Position numbers and translations under genes: made by a program. From Candidatus Cloacimonadota bacterium (lineage in GTDB: Bacteria; Cloacimonadota; Cloacimonadia; JGIOTU-2), in assembly GCA_030613025.1 (NCBI GenBank), contig JAUWMT010000010.1, positions 1 to 64,000 of the forward strand: 64,000 nt of DNA, given 5' to 3'. The notes under the pieces were generated by a model. It was not told the origin of the DNA. It saw only the letters and a program-made list of their open reading frames with translations, and made no database searches. Below, piece by piece: positions 26,102-35,987 of this stretch (position 1 is the stretch's first letter; the number at the start of each line of letters is the position of its first letter).

Positions 26102-26887
26102 ATGAGTAAAATTAATAATAATAACATTAAAGTTGTGAACCTTTTCGGTCTTGACATTGCTAACGTGACAATGTTGGAATCGTGTCAAATAGCAAATCAG
26201 TTTGCAAAAAAAAGGGATAAGTATCGGGCTATATTTACTCCCAATGCTAATATGATGGTGAAAGAAATTGAGGATAGTAACTTTCGTAAAATTCTTTCTA
26301 GTGCAGATCTTTTGCTTTCCGATGGAATATCTTTGATTATAGCATCAATAATATTCAATAAACCATTAAAAGAAAAAGTTTCTGGTAGTACTTTTTTTAT
26401 TAAAAGTTGTGAGTCTTTTGCAAATAATAATAAAAAGGTTTTTTTTCTTGGAGCAGCAGAAGGAGTGGCCTTAAAAGCTGCTGAAAGTCTTAAAAAGCAC
26501 TTTCCAAAATTAAATGTTATTGGATGTTACTCACCTTCATATGGTTTTGAAAACGATCAAATTGAAAATCAAAAAATAATTGAAATGTTAAAAAACTCTT
26601 CTCCTGATGTGTTATTTGTAGCCATGTCAAATGGAAGAGGTGAAAAATGGATTATTGAAAACAAACAATTTTATCAAATACCCGTAAGCATTCAAGTAGG
26701 TGCTTCATTTGATTTCGCAGCAGGTATAAAAAGAATACCACCAGAATTCATAAAAAAAACAGGTCTTGCTTGGTTATGGCGATTATTGCATGAACCCAAA
26801 CGTTTGTGGCGTCAACGCCTTGTCGAGGATCCGAGGTTTTATTATTATATGTTTAAAAGGATAATTAAGGAAAGGAAAATGATATGA
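26102..26887 (+). CDS. WecG/TagA/CpsF-family glycosyltransferase
   Basis: This is a GT26-type transferase of 261 residues. It shows [39 protein letters not shown] near the N-terminus, [17 protein letters not shown], the core [12 protein letters not shown] near residue 178, and [18 protein letters not shown] followed by [26 protein letters not shown]. Relatives add ManNAc or ManNAcA to undecaprenyl-PP-linked GlcNAc at the membrane face. WecB at 13390 could supply UDP-ManNAc. It overlaps gmd by 4 bases. Confidence 0.9.
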   Translation: MSKINNNNIKVVNLFGLDIANVTMLESCQIANQFAKKRDKYRAIFTPNANMMVKEIEDSNFRKILSSADLLLSDGISLIIASIIFNKPLKEKVSGSTFFIKSCESFANNNKKVFFLGAAEGVALKAAESLKKHFPKLNVIGCYSPSYGFENDQIENQKIIEMLKNSSPDVLFVAMSNGRGEKWIIENKQFYQIPVSIQVGASFDFAAGIKRIPPEFIKKTGLAWLWRLLHEPKRLWRQRLVEDPRFYYYMFKRIIKERKMI

Positions 26888-27939
26888 AAAAGGCATTGAT
26901 TACTGGAGTTACGGGTCAAGATGGTTCTTATCTTGCCGAGTTATTACTAGATAAAGGATATGAAGTACATGGTATAGTAAGAAGAAGCTCTTCATTTAAT
27001 CGAGGAAGAATTGAACATCTTTACTTAAAAGATTTTATTAAAAATAACCATTTCCATTCTGGTTTTTATCTTCATTATGGTGATATGACGGACTCTAGCA
27101 ATTTGATTAGAATAATAAAGGAAATTGAACCTGAAGAAATTTTTAATCTTGCTGCACAATCTCATGTCAAAGTATCTTTTGATGTTCCTGAGTATACAGC
27201 AGATGTAGATGGTTTAGGAACTTTAAGATTAATGGAGGCAGTTAGATTACTTGGGATGGAAAAGCATACAAAGATCTATCATGCATCTACAAGTGAGTTA
27301 TTCGGAAAAGCACAGGAAATACCACAATCTGAGAATACTCCATTTTATCCTCGCTCTCCTTATGGAGTAGCTAAACTTTATGCATATTGGATTGTAAAAA
27401 ATTATCGAGAAGCCTATGATATGCATGCTTCAAACGGGATACTTTTTAATCATGAATCTGAAAGAAGGGGTGAATCATTTGTTACCAGAAAAATAACATT
27501 GGCAGCAGCGAGAATAAAGCATGGCATTAAAGAGAGATTATCATTGGGAAATTTGAATGCTAAGAGAGACTGGGGATACGCAAAAGATTATGTTGAATGT
27601 ATGTGGAGAATTTTGCAGCAAGATTTACCTGATGATTATATTATAGCCACAGGAGAGAGTCATACTGTTAGAGAATTTGCAACTTTAGCTTTTCATTTTG
27701 CTGGGATTGAGACCAGGTGGGAAGGTGATGGTAAAAATGAAGTTGGAATAGATAGGAAAACAAACAAAATTATTGTTGATGTGGATGAAAATTATTTTCG
27801 CCCGACTGAAGTGGATTTTTTATTGGGGAATCCACAAAAGGCAAAAGATAAATTAAATTGGAATCCCCAAATGACTTCATTTAAAAAGTTAGTAGAGTTA
27901 ATGGTTAAGCATGATTTAGAATATGTATTAGAAAAATAA
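26884..27939 (+). CDS. gmd: GDP-mannose 4,6-dehydratase
   Basis: Gmd converts GDP-D-mannose to GDP-4-keto-6-deoxymannose. The 351-residue protein has [32 protein letters not shown] at the N-terminus, [25 protein letters not shown], the catalytic STSELFGK and YGVAK motifs, [18 protein letters not shown], and [17 protein letters not shown] at the end. All are diagnostic. It begins a GDP-sugar module with the Fcl/ColC-like and ColD-like genes that follow. Confidence 0.96.
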   Translation: MKKALITGVTGQDGSYLAELLLDKGYEVHGIVRRSSSFNRGRIEHLYLKDFIKNNHFHSGFYLHYGDMTDSSNLIRIIKEIEPEEIFNLAAQSHVKVSFDVPEYTADVDGLGTLRLMEAVRLLGMEKHTKIYHASTSELFGKAQEIPQSENTPFYPRSPYGVAKLYAYWIVKNYREAYDMHASNGILFNHESERRGESFVTRKITLAAARIKHGIKERLSLGNLNAKRDWGYAKDYVECMWRILQQDLPDDYIIATGESHTVREFATLAFHFAGIETRWEGDGKNEVGIDRKTNKIIVDVDENYFRPTEVDFLLGNPQKAKDKLNWNPQMTSFKKLVELMVKHDLEYVLEK

Positions 27940-27940
27940 T

Positions 27941-28879
27941 ATGAAATATTGGAAAGATAAGAGAATTGTTGTAACGGGTGGTAATGGTTTTTTAGGTAAA
28001 GCTGTTGTTAATAAACTATTATCCAAAGGTGTAGTCAGAAAAGATATTGTAATTCCCAATATTGAAAGTGATGATCTAACTATATATGAGAACTGCTTAA
28101 GAATAACAAAAGGTGCAGATATTGTTATTCATCTTGCTGCTACAGTTGGTGGGATTTTATTTCACAAAAAACATCCGGCTTCTATGCTATTCGACAATGT
28201 TATCATGGGATTCAAACTGATTGAGGCATGTAGAGAAAATAATGTTTCTAAAATAATAAATATTGGTTCAACATCTTCATATCCAGCTGGTATAGAGCCT
28301 CCTTTTATGGAGGAGAAAATATGGGATGGTTATCCAGATCAAGTTACTTCATCTTATGGAATTGCGAAGAAAGTTGTCATGGAACTTGGAATTAAATACA
28401 AAGAAGAATATGATATGAATGCTATCTTTCTTATGCTTGCTAACTTATATGGACCTTGTGATAATTTCACTCAGGAAAATGCCCAGGTTATTCCGGCTTT
28501 AATTGAGCGTATTTATCAAGCGAAACAAAACAACAAACCATCTGTCGAGGTTTGGGGATCTGGTAAGGCTACTAGGGAGTTTATTTTTGTAGAAGACGCT
28601 GCCGAGGCAATTCTATTAGCTACCGAAAAACATAATTCACCTCAGCCAATAAATATAGGAACAGGAACAGAAACACCTATAAAGGAAACTGTGGAAACTA
28701 TTGCCAAAATAATTGAATTTAGTGGTGATATTTGTTGGGATACATCAAAACCCGATGGTACTTTACGAAGATGTGTCGATGTATCTAAGGCAAAGAAATA
28801 TTTTGGTTTCAAAGCAAAAACAACCCTTCAAGAAGGTTTAATCAAAACATATAAATGGTATTGTGATAATGTTATATGA
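27941..28879 (+). CDS. GDP-L-fucose/GDP-L-colitose synthase-like epimerase-reductase
   Basis: This 312-residue SDR follows gmd after one base. It shows VTGGNGFLGKAVVNKL, IHLAATVGGILFHKKHPASML, NIGSTSSYP and SSYGIAKK (catalytic Ser and Y-x3-K), NLYGPCDNF, and SKPDGTLRRCVDVSKAK near the C-terminus. These are typical of Fcl (GDP-4-keto-6-deoxymannose 3,5-epimerase-4-reductase) and its relative ColC (GDP-colitose synthase). Because a ColD-type enzyme follows, ColC is at least as likely as Fcl. Its end overlaps the colD start. Confidence 0.82.
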   Translation: MKYWKDKRIVVTGGNGFLGKAVVNKLLSKGVVRKDIVIPNIESDDLTIYENCLRITKGADIVIHLAATVGGILFHKKHPASMLFDNVIMGFKLIEACRENNVSKIINIGSTSSYPAGIEPPFMEEKIWDGYPDQVTSSYGIAKKVVMELGIKYKEEYDMNAIFLMLANLYGPCDNFTQENAQVIPALIERIYQAKQNNKPSVEVWGSGKATREFIFVEDAAEAILLATEKHNSPQPINIGTGTETPIKETVETIAKIIEFSGDICWDTSKPDGTLRRCVDVSKAKKYFGFKAKTTLQEGLIKTYKWYCDNVI

Positions 28880-30035
28880 GAAAAGTGTGAATTATAAACT
28901 TAGTGATGATACATGGGATGAAAAAGAAATAGAAGCTATTCATGAAGTAATAAAATCAAATCGCTTTACTATGGGGAAAAAAACTGAAGAATTTGAAATT
29001 AAATTTGCTAATTATTTTGGTTCGAAATTTGCAATAATGGTGAATTCCGGTTCGTCAGCAAATCTTTTGGCAATTGCAAGTTTAGTTTATTCTGGTAAAT
29101 TGCAAAAGGGAGACGAAGTAATTGTACCTGCTGTTTCATGGAGTACAACTTATTATCCCTTATTTCAACACGGTTTAAATCTAAAATTTGTTGATATAGA
29201 TTTAGAAACCTTAAATCTAAATTTAGATAGAATAGAGAATGCAATTTCTTTTAAAACAAAGGCAATATTTGCAGTAAATCTTTTGGGAAATCCAAATAAT
29301 TTTGATAGACTCAATAAAATATGTTTAGAATATAACTTGTTATTAATTGAAGATAATTGTGAATCACTTGGAGCAAAGTATAAAAATAAGTATTGTGGCA
29401 CTTTTGGCCTATTAGGTACTTTTTCGACTTTTTTTTCTCATCATATTTGCACTATGGAAGGTGGTGTTGTTGTTACTAATAATGAAGAACTTTATCACTA
29501 TATGCTTTCAATTCGTGCACATGGTTGGACGAGGAATTTACCTGAAAATAGTAAACTACACAAAAAATCTGTTAATAAATTTTACGAATCTTTTAATTTT
29601 ATTTTACCTGGTTATAATTTACGTCCTTTAGAAATGCAAGCTGCGATTGGCATAATACAGATTGATAAAATTAATAAAATAATTGGAACGAGAAGAAAAA
29701 ATGCTGAATATTTTCAAAAAATATTTGAAAATAAGGAGAACATAATAATTCAAAAAGAAATTGGAATTAGTTCCTGGTTTGGTTTTTCAATGCTATTGAA
29801 GAATGAATTGGAAGGAAAGCGAGAAAAAATTATTAATAATCTTATTTCTAATGATATAGAAGTTCGTCCAATTGTAGCAGGAAATTTTACTAGAAATGAA
29901 GCAATTAAGTTTATGGATTATAAGATTTCTGGGAAATTAGAAAATGCGGATTATATCCATGAAAATGGTTTTTTTGTAGGTAATCATTCAAGATTAATAA
30001 AAAATGAATTGAATAGTTTGTGTGAAATTTTGTAA
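28869..30035 (+). CDS. colD: GDP-4-keto-6-deoxymannose 3-dehydratase, ColD type
   Basis: This aminotransferase-fold PLP enzyme removes the 3-hydroxyl of GDP-4-keto-6-deoxymannose. The diagnostic point is STFFSHHICTMEGG: the residue aligned with the Schiff-base Lys of DegT-family aminotransferases is His (codon 29439-29441, about residue 191). This substitution is known from ColD of colitose biosynthesis. VMVNSGSSANLLAIASL near residue 50, VPAVSWSTT, IEDNCESLGAKY and LPGYNLRPLEMQAAIG support the family. I prefer ATG 28869 over the GTG at 28863. Together with gmd and the Fcl/ColC-like gene it forms a GDP-colitose-type pathway. Confidence 0.85.
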   Translation: MLYEKSVNYKLSDDTWDEKEIEAIHEVIKSNRFTMGKKTEEFEIKFANYFGSKFAIMVNSGSSANLLAIASLVYSGKLQKGDEVIVPAVSWSTTYYPLFQHGLNLKFVDIDLETLNLNLDRIENAISFKTKAIFAVNLLGNPNNFDRLNKICLEYNLLLIEDNCESLGAKYKNKYCGTFGLLGTFSTFFSHHICTMEGGVVVTNNEELYHYMLSIRAHGWTRNLPENSKLHKKSVNKFYESFNFILPGYNLRPLEMQAAIGIIQIDKINKIIGTRRKNAEYFQKIFENKENIIIQKEIGISSWFGFSMLLKNELEGKREKIINNLISNDIEVRPIVAGNFTRNEAIKFMDYKISGKLENADYIHENGFFVGNHSRLIKNELNSLCEIL

Positions 30036-30053
30036 GGATAAAAAATATAATTA

Positions 30054-30551
30054 ATGGGAGAAGATTATTTGAAGGAGTATGATTTTAAATCAGTATTTTT
30101 ATTACCTGTGAATTTATATGGACCAGGTGACAATTTCATAGCAGAAAATGCACATGTAATACAAGCATTAATACAACGATTTATTGAAGATGGAAAAGAG
30201 AATAAACCAAAGATTTCAGTTTGGGGTACTGGTGTTGCCACTAGAGAATTTTTATATATTACTGATGCGGCAAAAGGAATTGTATTAGCTACAGAAAAAT
30301 TAGTAAATTCTGAAATATTAAATTTAGGTTCAGGAATTGAAACTTCTATAAAAAAATTAGTTGAAATAATAAAAGAGTTAACTCATTATAAAGGTGAAAT
30401 TGTCTGGGATTCATCAAAACCAGATGGTACTTTACGCAGATGTGTTGACATTTCAAAGGCAGAGAATCTAATTGGATTTAGAGCTACGATATCTTTGTAT
30501 AACGGTCTTAAAAAATCAATAGATTGGTTTATAGCTGATTATCAATTATAG
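30054..30551 (+). pseudogene. 3' half of a second Fcl/ColC-like gene
   Basis: The 165-residue frame starts in the middle of an epimerase. It has NLYGPGDNFIAENAHVIQALIQRF, VWGTGVATREFLYITDAAKG, and SKPDGTLRRCVDISKAEN, the same segments as the C-terminal half of the gene at 27941. The Rossmann cofactor domain and catalytic Y-x3-K are missing. It starts only 18 bases after colD, so the 5' half was lost when the genes were joined. It is probably non-functional, although it is still open and has an ATG. Confidence 0.75.
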
Positions 30552-30585
30552 TGTGACAAGTAAGATTCTTATAATTGAAAACCAT

Positions 30586-31506
30586 ATGAATTATTTATTA
30601 TTAACTAATGATGTAGAAACTCATTCGATTTATTATAACACACTTAGAGATGAAACAGGTTACAAAGTCTATAAGCAAGCGATTCCATATTTACTAGACT
30701 TGTATGAGAAGAACAATATAAAATCAACTTTTTTTATAACTGGGTATATAGCACAATTGTATCCCGGAGTTGTAAAAATGATTGCTGATAATGGACATGA
30801 AGTTGCTTGTCATGGCTTAACCCACGAGGTTGAAAAAGCTTTTGATACGTTGTCCTTAGAAGATCAAATATCTCACTTGAAAGAAGCAAAGAAGATTTTG
30901 GAAGATATTTCTAATCAGGAAGTAATAAGCTTTAGAGCTCCGGCGTTAAGAGTTAATAAAGATACACCAAGAGCATTGGAAGAAGCTGGTTTCAAAATTG
31001 ATAGCTCTATATCTCCCCAAAGATTAGATTTCTTTTTTTCATTTGGTTCTATTGAGAAGATTAAAAGATTGATTTCACCAAGAAAAATATATTTTACTTC
31101 TAATGAGAATTTAGCTAGAAGAGGTAATAGCAAGATTATTGAATTACCTGTTTCATCTTTTAGTTTGCCTTTTGTAGGTAGTTTAATGAGGTATAATAAC
31201 TTATTATTTAGAATATTAAAATCATTTCTTGTAATTGAAGCAAAATATTTTGGGACAGCAATAAATTATTATATGCACCCTACTGAATTTATTGATGAAT
31301 ATTCTAAAGAAAAGATGAAAGTAAATAGAAGATCTAAAAGTTTTTTAAAATACATTTTTGCAGATATTGTTAGAAGAAAAATGAAACTAAAAAATTTGGG
31401 AGCTCCAGCTAAACTCTTATATAAACAATTTATACTAGATATAAATAATAATGGATTTGAAACTGTAACAATTAAAGAATACTGTAAAATTAAAGGATTT
31501 TTATAA
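30586..31506 (+). CDS. Polysaccharide deacetylase (NodB-like)
   Basis: This CE4-type metal-dependent deacetylase has about 306 residues. The N-terminal catalytic motif is LLTNDVETHS (Asp-Asp-type start), the second is NGHEVACHGLTHEVE with the metal-binding H-x3-H, and the third is ISFRAPALRVN. It removes an N- or O-acetyl group from a sugar. I start it at ATG 30586, since the conserved domain begins there; a GTG at 30553 is also open. It is followed directly by a formyltransferase-like gene, suggesting deacetylation of an amino sugar and then formylation. Confidence 0.82.
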   Translation: MNYLLLTNDVETHSIYYNTLRDETGYKVYKQAIPYLLDLYEKNNIKSTFFITGYIAQLYPGVVKMIADNGHEVACHGLTHEVEKAFDTLSLEDQISHLKEAKKILEDISNQEVISFRAPALRVNKDTPRALEEAGFKIDSSISPQRLDFFFSFGSIEKIKRLISPRKIYFTSNENLARRGNSKIIELPVSSFSLPFVGSLMRYNNLLFRILKSFLVIEAKYFGTAINYYMHPTEFIDEYSKEKMKVNRRSKSFLKYIFADIVRRKMKLKNLGAPAKLLYKQFILDINNNGFETVTIKEYCKIKGFL

Positions 31507-32297
31507 TGAGAATCTTTATAATAGCTATGGATGATCCTTTATACATTAATAATATGTTAAAAGAAATTATTGAAAAACGAAGAGAGGATATTGTTGGTTT
31601 TGCTTATGTAAAAAATAGTGATAGGATGACTATTAATAAAAACAGATCAAAATTTATATATATAATTTCTCTATTGTTGATTATGGGGCCAATTTATTTT
31701 AGTAAAAATGTGTTCATAACTATATTACATAAATTAAAAATTGTATTAAGCAAGAAATTATCATTTGTGAAATCACCTTTAGTTTTAGAATATGCAGTCA
31801 GAAACAATATTGAATCATATACATTAGATTCACCAAACAATAGAGTTTTCCTTAAAGAATTAATAAAGAAAGAACCAGATATTATAATCAATCAAAGCAT
31901 GAACATATTAAAATCAAGATTATTATCTATTCCAAATATTGGAACTCTAAATAGGCATAATGCTTTATTGCCTAAGAATCGTGGAAGATTAACTCCATTT
32001 TGGGTTTTGTATAAAAAAGAAACTGAAACCGGAGTATCGATCCATTTTGTTGATGAAGGAATAGATTCAGGTGATATAATTGTTCAGAAGAAATTTACTG
32101 TAACACCTAATGATAATTTTAACACAATTGTAAAAAAAAATTATAAAATTGCTGGGAAAGCCATGTTAGAAGCTTTGGATTTATTGGAATCCGGTAATTA
32201 TAAATTAACCCCTAATGATGATACTAAGGCTACATATAACACAGTGCCAACTTTAAAGGAAGCATGGGAATTCAGGAAACGTATAAGATTGATTTGA
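31506..32297 (+). CDS. Formyltransferase-family protein (sugar N-formyltransferase-like)
   Basis: The 263-residue protein contains the formyl_trans_N core. IGTLNRHNALLPKNRGRLTPFWVL near residue 140 corresponds to the folate-binding 'HxSLLPxxRG..P' block. GVSIHFVDEGIDSGDIIVQKKF near residue 177 contains the catalytic Asp. The length and the missing C-terminal tRNA-binding domain argue for a small-molecule or sugar formyltransferase, not Fmt. Its start overlaps the upstream deacetylase stop. It may N-formylate the amino sugar freed by that enzyme, or the product of LegC. Confidence 0.75.
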   Translation: MRIFIIAMDDPLYINNMLKEIIEKRREDIVGFAYVKNSDRMTINKNRSKFIYIISLLLIMGPIYFSKNVFITILHKLKIVLSKKLSFVKSPLVLEYAVRNNIESYTLDSPNNRVFLKELIKKEPDIIINQSMNILKSRLLSIPNIGTLNRHNALLPKNRGRLTPFWVLYKKETETGVSIHFVDEGIDSGDIIVQKKFTVTPNDNFNTIVKKNYKIAGKAMLEALDLLESGNYKLTPNDDTKATYNTVPTLKEAWEFRKRIRLI

Positions 32298-32357
32298 AAA
32301 ATTCAAAACATACTCCCACAATATAATAAAATATTCCATAATTAAAATCAGAAGCAG

Positions 32358-33917
32358 ATGAAGCGTAAAAATAAAATATTTATCTTTATTATTGATGTGA
32401 CCATTATAATTCTTTCCTTCCTCTTCACTATCTGGCTCAAACCCGCATCACGAAGTATCTATCTCCCACAATATTTGTTGCCCTTTGTGGGCTTTTTTTG
32501 TTTGTGGATAGTAATTTCGTTTGTATTTGATAAATATAATTTTCATAACAGGTATTCTCTTAAACAATATGTATCACCAGTGCTCAAAACAAGTATAACT
32601 GCACTGGCAGCCGTTCTGTTGTTGATCATTCTATTTGGTTTATTTCATTATTCCCGTCTAATAGTTTTAGGGACAATATTACTAGTTACATTTTTGGAAT
32701 TATTCTTTTCAACAATACTGTATTATCATAGAAAGCTTATAGGTGTGCTTGATCTTCCAGTTAAGTTTACTAAACATGCAACAGCAATTCATAATGGTGA
32801 AGTAGATGATCAGGAAATAATACAATACACATTTCCAGATTTAGATGATAAAAAAGATTCTATAAAGGAAGCTCTGTATAGTAAGTATTTATCACATTCT
32901 GAAGAATTATTACAACTCATTGCTTCGAAAATAAATTTAAATGGTATCCATTCTAACAAATCATTAATTCTTAATACTCACACGATCTATAATATTGAAA
33001 ACATTGATCCTGAATCACAGCAGCTTTTTATAAATTTACATAAGACCAATGATATTCGAAGAATAAATCAATTTTTCATTCAGGCAAACAACAATCTTCA
33101 ATTCGGAGGATATTTTGTTGGCTGCGTTGAAACAATTAATGAAAAATATAGAAAATTTAAACAAAGATATCCAATAATTGTTTTTCATATTCTTTATGGA
33201 ATAAATTTTATTTATACAAGAGTTTTTCCTAAAATGCCTATATTAAAGGAAATATATTTTGCTGTGACAAAAGGCAGTAATCGTGCTCTTTCAAAAGCTG
33301 AAGTTCTTGGTCGACTATCATATTGTGGATTAAATATAATTTCTGACAAAGACATCAATAATCTTTTATATTTTATTGTCCAAAAAGTTAAAAAACCTTC
33401 AGAGTATGAATTCCCTTCTTATGGCCATTTAATAAAACTTCAAAGAGTTGGGAAAGAAGGAAAATTAATTTTCATTTATAAATTAAGAACGATGCACCCC
33501 TATTCTGAGTATATACAGGATTATGTATATAGTACAGGGGGGGGTACTATTGATGGTGATGGATTTATGAATGATTTCCGAATTGCCGGGTGGGGTAAAT
33601 TCATGAGGAAGCTCTGGATAGATGAGCTTCCCATGTTTATAAATTTGTTAAGATCGGATATTAAATTTGTTGGTATCAGACCTTTGAGTTGTCATAAATA
33701 TTGTCTTTATTCTGAAAAAATGAGAAAAATGCGAGCAGAATTTAAACCTGGTTTAATTCCTCCTTTTTATGCCGATTTACCAAAAAATTTTGAAGAATTG
33801 GAAGAATCAGAATATAATTATTTAATGAAATATAAAAAGAATCCAATCAAAACAGATTTCAATTATTTTTTTAAGGTTTGGTATAATATTATTTTTAAAG
33901 GAGCGAGAAGTAAATAA
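32358..33917 (+). CDS. Polyprenyl-phosphate sugar-1-phosphate transferase (WbaP/WcaJ type)
   Basis: This is the initiating phosphoglycosyl transferase of the repeat unit. The N-terminal third has four hydrophobic segments. The C-terminal catalytic domain shows KLQRVGKEGKLIFIYKLRTMHP near residue 352, FRIAGWGKFMRKLWIDELPMFINLLRSDIKFVGIRPL with the catalytic Asp-Glu pair, and a final PGLIPPFYADLP region. The middle 200 residues are a poorly conserved cytosolic part. A perfect stem-loop overlaps its stop codon. At 519 residues it is in the normal range. Confidence 0.87.
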   Translation: MKRKNKIFIFIIDVTIIILSFLFTIWLKPASRSIYLPQYLLPFVGFFCLWIVISFVFDKYNFHNRYSLKQYVSPVLKTSITALAAVLLLIILFGLFHYSRLIVLGTILLVTFLELFFSTILYYHRKLIGVLDLPVKFTKHATAIHNGEVDDQEIIQYTFPDLDDKKDSIKEALYSKYLSHSEELLQLIASKINLNGIHSNKSLILNTHTIYNIENIDPESQQLFINLHKTNDIRRINQFFIQANNNLQFGGYFVGCVETINEKYRKFKQRYPIIVFHILYGINFIYTRVFPKMPILKEIYFAVTKGSNRALSKAEVLGRLSYCGLNIISDKDINNLLYFIVQKVKKPSEYEFPSYGHLIKLQRVGKEGKLIFIYKLRTMHPYSEYIQDYVYSTGGGTIDGDGFMNDFRIAGWGKFMRKLWIDELPMFINLLRSDIKFVGIRPLSCHKYCLYSEKMRKMRAEFKPGLIPPFYADLPKNFEELEESEYNYLMKYKKNPIKTDFNYFFKVWYNIIFKGARSK

Positions 33918-33938
33918 AATGCGGAGCATTTTATTTTA
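33912..33938 (+). terminator. Stem-loop at the end of the polysaccharide operon
   Basis: AAATAAAATGC and GCATTTTATTT form a perfect 11-bp stem with a three-base loop, overlapping the stop codon of the sugar transferase gene. The right half is T-rich, but there is no long U tract. It could act as a weak intrinsic terminator or as an RNA 3'-end stabiliser. Confidence 0.5.
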
Positions 33939-34440
33939 GTAAGTAGTAAAAGATAGTAAGTAGTATGCAGTAGTAAGTAAGTGGTGAATAAGATGAGCGA
34001 GAAGACAATATATAGAGGTTTTAGAGATTTACTTGTTTATCAGAAATCTTATAAATTAGTATTGAGGATTTTTGCAATTACTAAAAATTTTCCAATAGAA
34101 GAAAAATACTCCTTAACTGACCAAATTCGCAGATCGTCCAGGTCGGTTCCAGCTAATTTGGCTGAAGCTTGGGCAAAGAGACGTTATGTTAAAGCTTTTG
34201 TGAATAAGCTTAGTGATTGCATGGGAGAAGCTTCAGAAACTGAAGTTTGGATTGATATGTCCTTTGATTTAAAATATATTGATTCAAATGAACATTCAGA
34301 ATTGCTTAATGATTGTATCGAAGTTGAAAAAATGCTCTCAGGTATGATCAAAAATCCAGATAAATTTTGTCATAAATAACTTTAGTTTTACATAAAACAA
34401 ATAATTGTTTCTACTTACTCCCTACTACTTACTCATTACT
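33938..34440 (+). mobile_element. S23 element E2 with AGTAAGTAGT arms
   Basis: The left arm, 33938-33985, is built from AGTAAGTAGT and AGTAGTAAGT words. The right arm, 34411-34440, is its imperfect reverse complement (CTACTTACTC, CTACTACTTACTC). They enclose one four-helix-bundle gene. The element lies between the phosphoglycosyl transferase and the Wzi-like gene and does not appear to break a gene. The arm word is unlike those of the other four S23 loci. Confidence 0.62.
33993..34379 (+). CDS. Four-helix-bundle protein (S23/IVS family)
   Basis: About 128 residues from the ATG at 33993; GTG codons at 33981 and 33984 lie within the left arm. Family hallmarks are FRDLLVYQKSYKLVLRIF at the N-terminus, YSLTDQIRRSSRSVPANLAEAWAKRRY in the middle, and a C-terminal helix EHSELLNDCIEVEKMLSGM. 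It is closest in pattern to the copy at 38560 (both have the 'LTDQ..RSSRSV' block). It is a different subtype from the copy at 3496. Biochemical function unknown. Confidence 0.85.
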   Translation: MSEKTIYRGFRDLLVYQKSYKLVLRIFAITKNFPIEEKYSLTDQIRRSSRSVPANLAEAWAKRRYVKAFVNKLSDCMGEASETEVWIDMSFDLKYIDSNEHSELLNDCIEVEKMLSGMIKNPDKFCHK

Positions 34441-34448
34441 AAAAAAAA

Positions 34449-35987
34449 ATGAAAAAACTAATTTTACTACTTATCTCATTCCTTTGCACGAGTCTCGCCT
34501 TTGCAGATTTCACTGTACCTATGGATGATGAGGTTTACGATTATCTGCAATCAATGGAAATTTTAGGGAAAATCCCATCAATTGCCATATATCCCAACTA
34601 TTATGATCGTATCGAAAATTACCTTTACGATATTGCTAATGAAGGTATTCCAAGAAGCTATAAAAATCTGAATAAAAAATATTTATCATACATGAAATTA
34701 AGTGATGAAGATGGGTTCCATTCAGAAATATTTCCTTTCAAAGAATTACCATGGAAAATATTTAAACCAAAGAGTGTTGTCCCCTCGAGGTCATCATTCA
34801 TATCTTACAAAAAAAATGATCTGAATTTGTTCTCTTCATTTCTACTTGGAATTGAATATGACACCAAAAATAATGATGAGCAGCAGAATCGCACTTATCA
34901 ATATTATGGTCTGGAATTTGGTGGTAACTTTCAAAAGAATCTGGGGCTATATACACGATATAGAAAAGGTAATTATACGGGTGATTACGACTTCATTCAT
35001 GAAGACCCCTATATCCATCAGAGTGGTGGAATGGATCGTAAAGTAACCGTTTATTCCGAATTTGATTTCAAAAATTCTATACTAAACCTATCAATTGGCT
35101 ACAGCAATTTTGAGATAGGAAAGAACATTACATCATCGGTTATTTTAAATGGAATGACAAATCCTTTTGGGTATTTCAAATACTATAAAAAGATTGGGAG
35201 ATTTAACTTCCTTGCATTTAATTCTCAACTCACAACAGACAGTGTGACAGTTTCATCTGAATTTCCGATTAAATCATTCTCTTTGCAAACACTCTATTAT
35301 CAGGATGATAGATTTTTGCTTGGAATTGGTCAATCGGTCATTTATGGAAACAAGACGATCGATCTTGCCTATTGGACACCTCTTATGGTTTTTAAGCTGA
35401 TAGATTTTAAGAATCATAATCGTGATAATGAATTTGTGTTCGCATATTCAATATGGAGACCTGTAGATGGTTTGATGCACTATTTTAATTTTTTCGTGGA
35501 TGATCTTAAAAAAAGCCAGTTATTGACAAAGGATTGGCTCACTAATTTTGCATTGCAAACAGGATTGATGTATCAGCTATCCTCATTACCTTTAAGATTA
35601 TCTGCGGAATGTACCGCAGTCGGACCCGTAACATATACCCACAGAGATTATGAGCTTGTTTACTCACAAGATAACATGCTTTTGGGATATGTGTACGGCG
35701 CGAATCTCTTAAATTTTGCATTTCAGATAAATTATATGAATCCCTATTTTGTAGCTGAAATTCAGTATGAAAATATGCAACAGGGAAGTAATGGAAGTGA
35801 CCCATTCAGTTGTGATACGGATCCAGCTGAGTTTCTTTCCGGAGAATTCACCCGCACACAAAGATTAAGCGGGAAAATATCATTCTATTTGAATCAGCAC
35901 CTAAAAGCGAAGGTTCAATACGCTCTGATCAATAGGAATAATATAACAACAAATTATCTCTTTTCCGGATTGGAATTTCAATTCTAA
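34449..35987 (+). CDS. Capsule assembly Wzi-family outer-membrane protein
   Basis: This 512-residue exported beta-barrel begins with a signal peptide: LILLLISFLCTSLAFA with cleavage before DFTVP. Alternating amphipathic strands follow, ending in a terminal aromatic (LFSGLEFQF). The N-terminal part (PMDDEVYDYLQSMEILGKIP) is typical of the 'capsule assembly protein Wzi' family found at polysaccharide loci. Such proteins help attach or export surface glycan. A second, nearly deleted copy is seen at 36810. Confidence 0.75.
   Translation: MKKLILLLISFLCTSLAFADFTVPMDDEVYDYLQSMEILGKIPSIAIYPNYYDRIENYLYDIANEGIPRSYKNLNKKYLSYMKLSDEDGFHSEIFPFKELPWKIFKPKSVVPSRSSFISYKKNDLNLFSSFLLGIEYDTKNNDEQQNRTYQYYGLEFGGNFQKNLGLYTRYRKGNYTGDYDFIHEDPYIHQSGGMDRKVTVYSEFDFKNSILNLSIGYSNFEIGKNITSSVILNGMTNPFGYFKYYKKIGRFNFLAFNSQLTTDSVTVSSEFPIKSFSLQTLYYQDDRFLLGIGQSVIYGNKTIDLAYWTPLMVFKLIDFKNHNRDNEFVFAYSIWRPVDGLMHYFNFFVDDLKKSQLLTKDWLTNFALQTGLMYQLSSLPLRLSAECTAVGPVTYTHRDYELVYSQDNMLLGYVYGANLLNFAFQINYMNPYFVAEIQYENMQQGSNGSDPFSCDTDPAEFLSGEFTRTQRLSGKISFYLNQHLKAKVQYALINRNNITTNYLFSGLEFQF

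Noticed and set aside
28869-30035. Calling this gene a perosamine-type aminotransferase
   Set aside because: The Schiff-base Lys position is His in SHHICTMEGG, which fits ColD-type dehydration rather than transamination.
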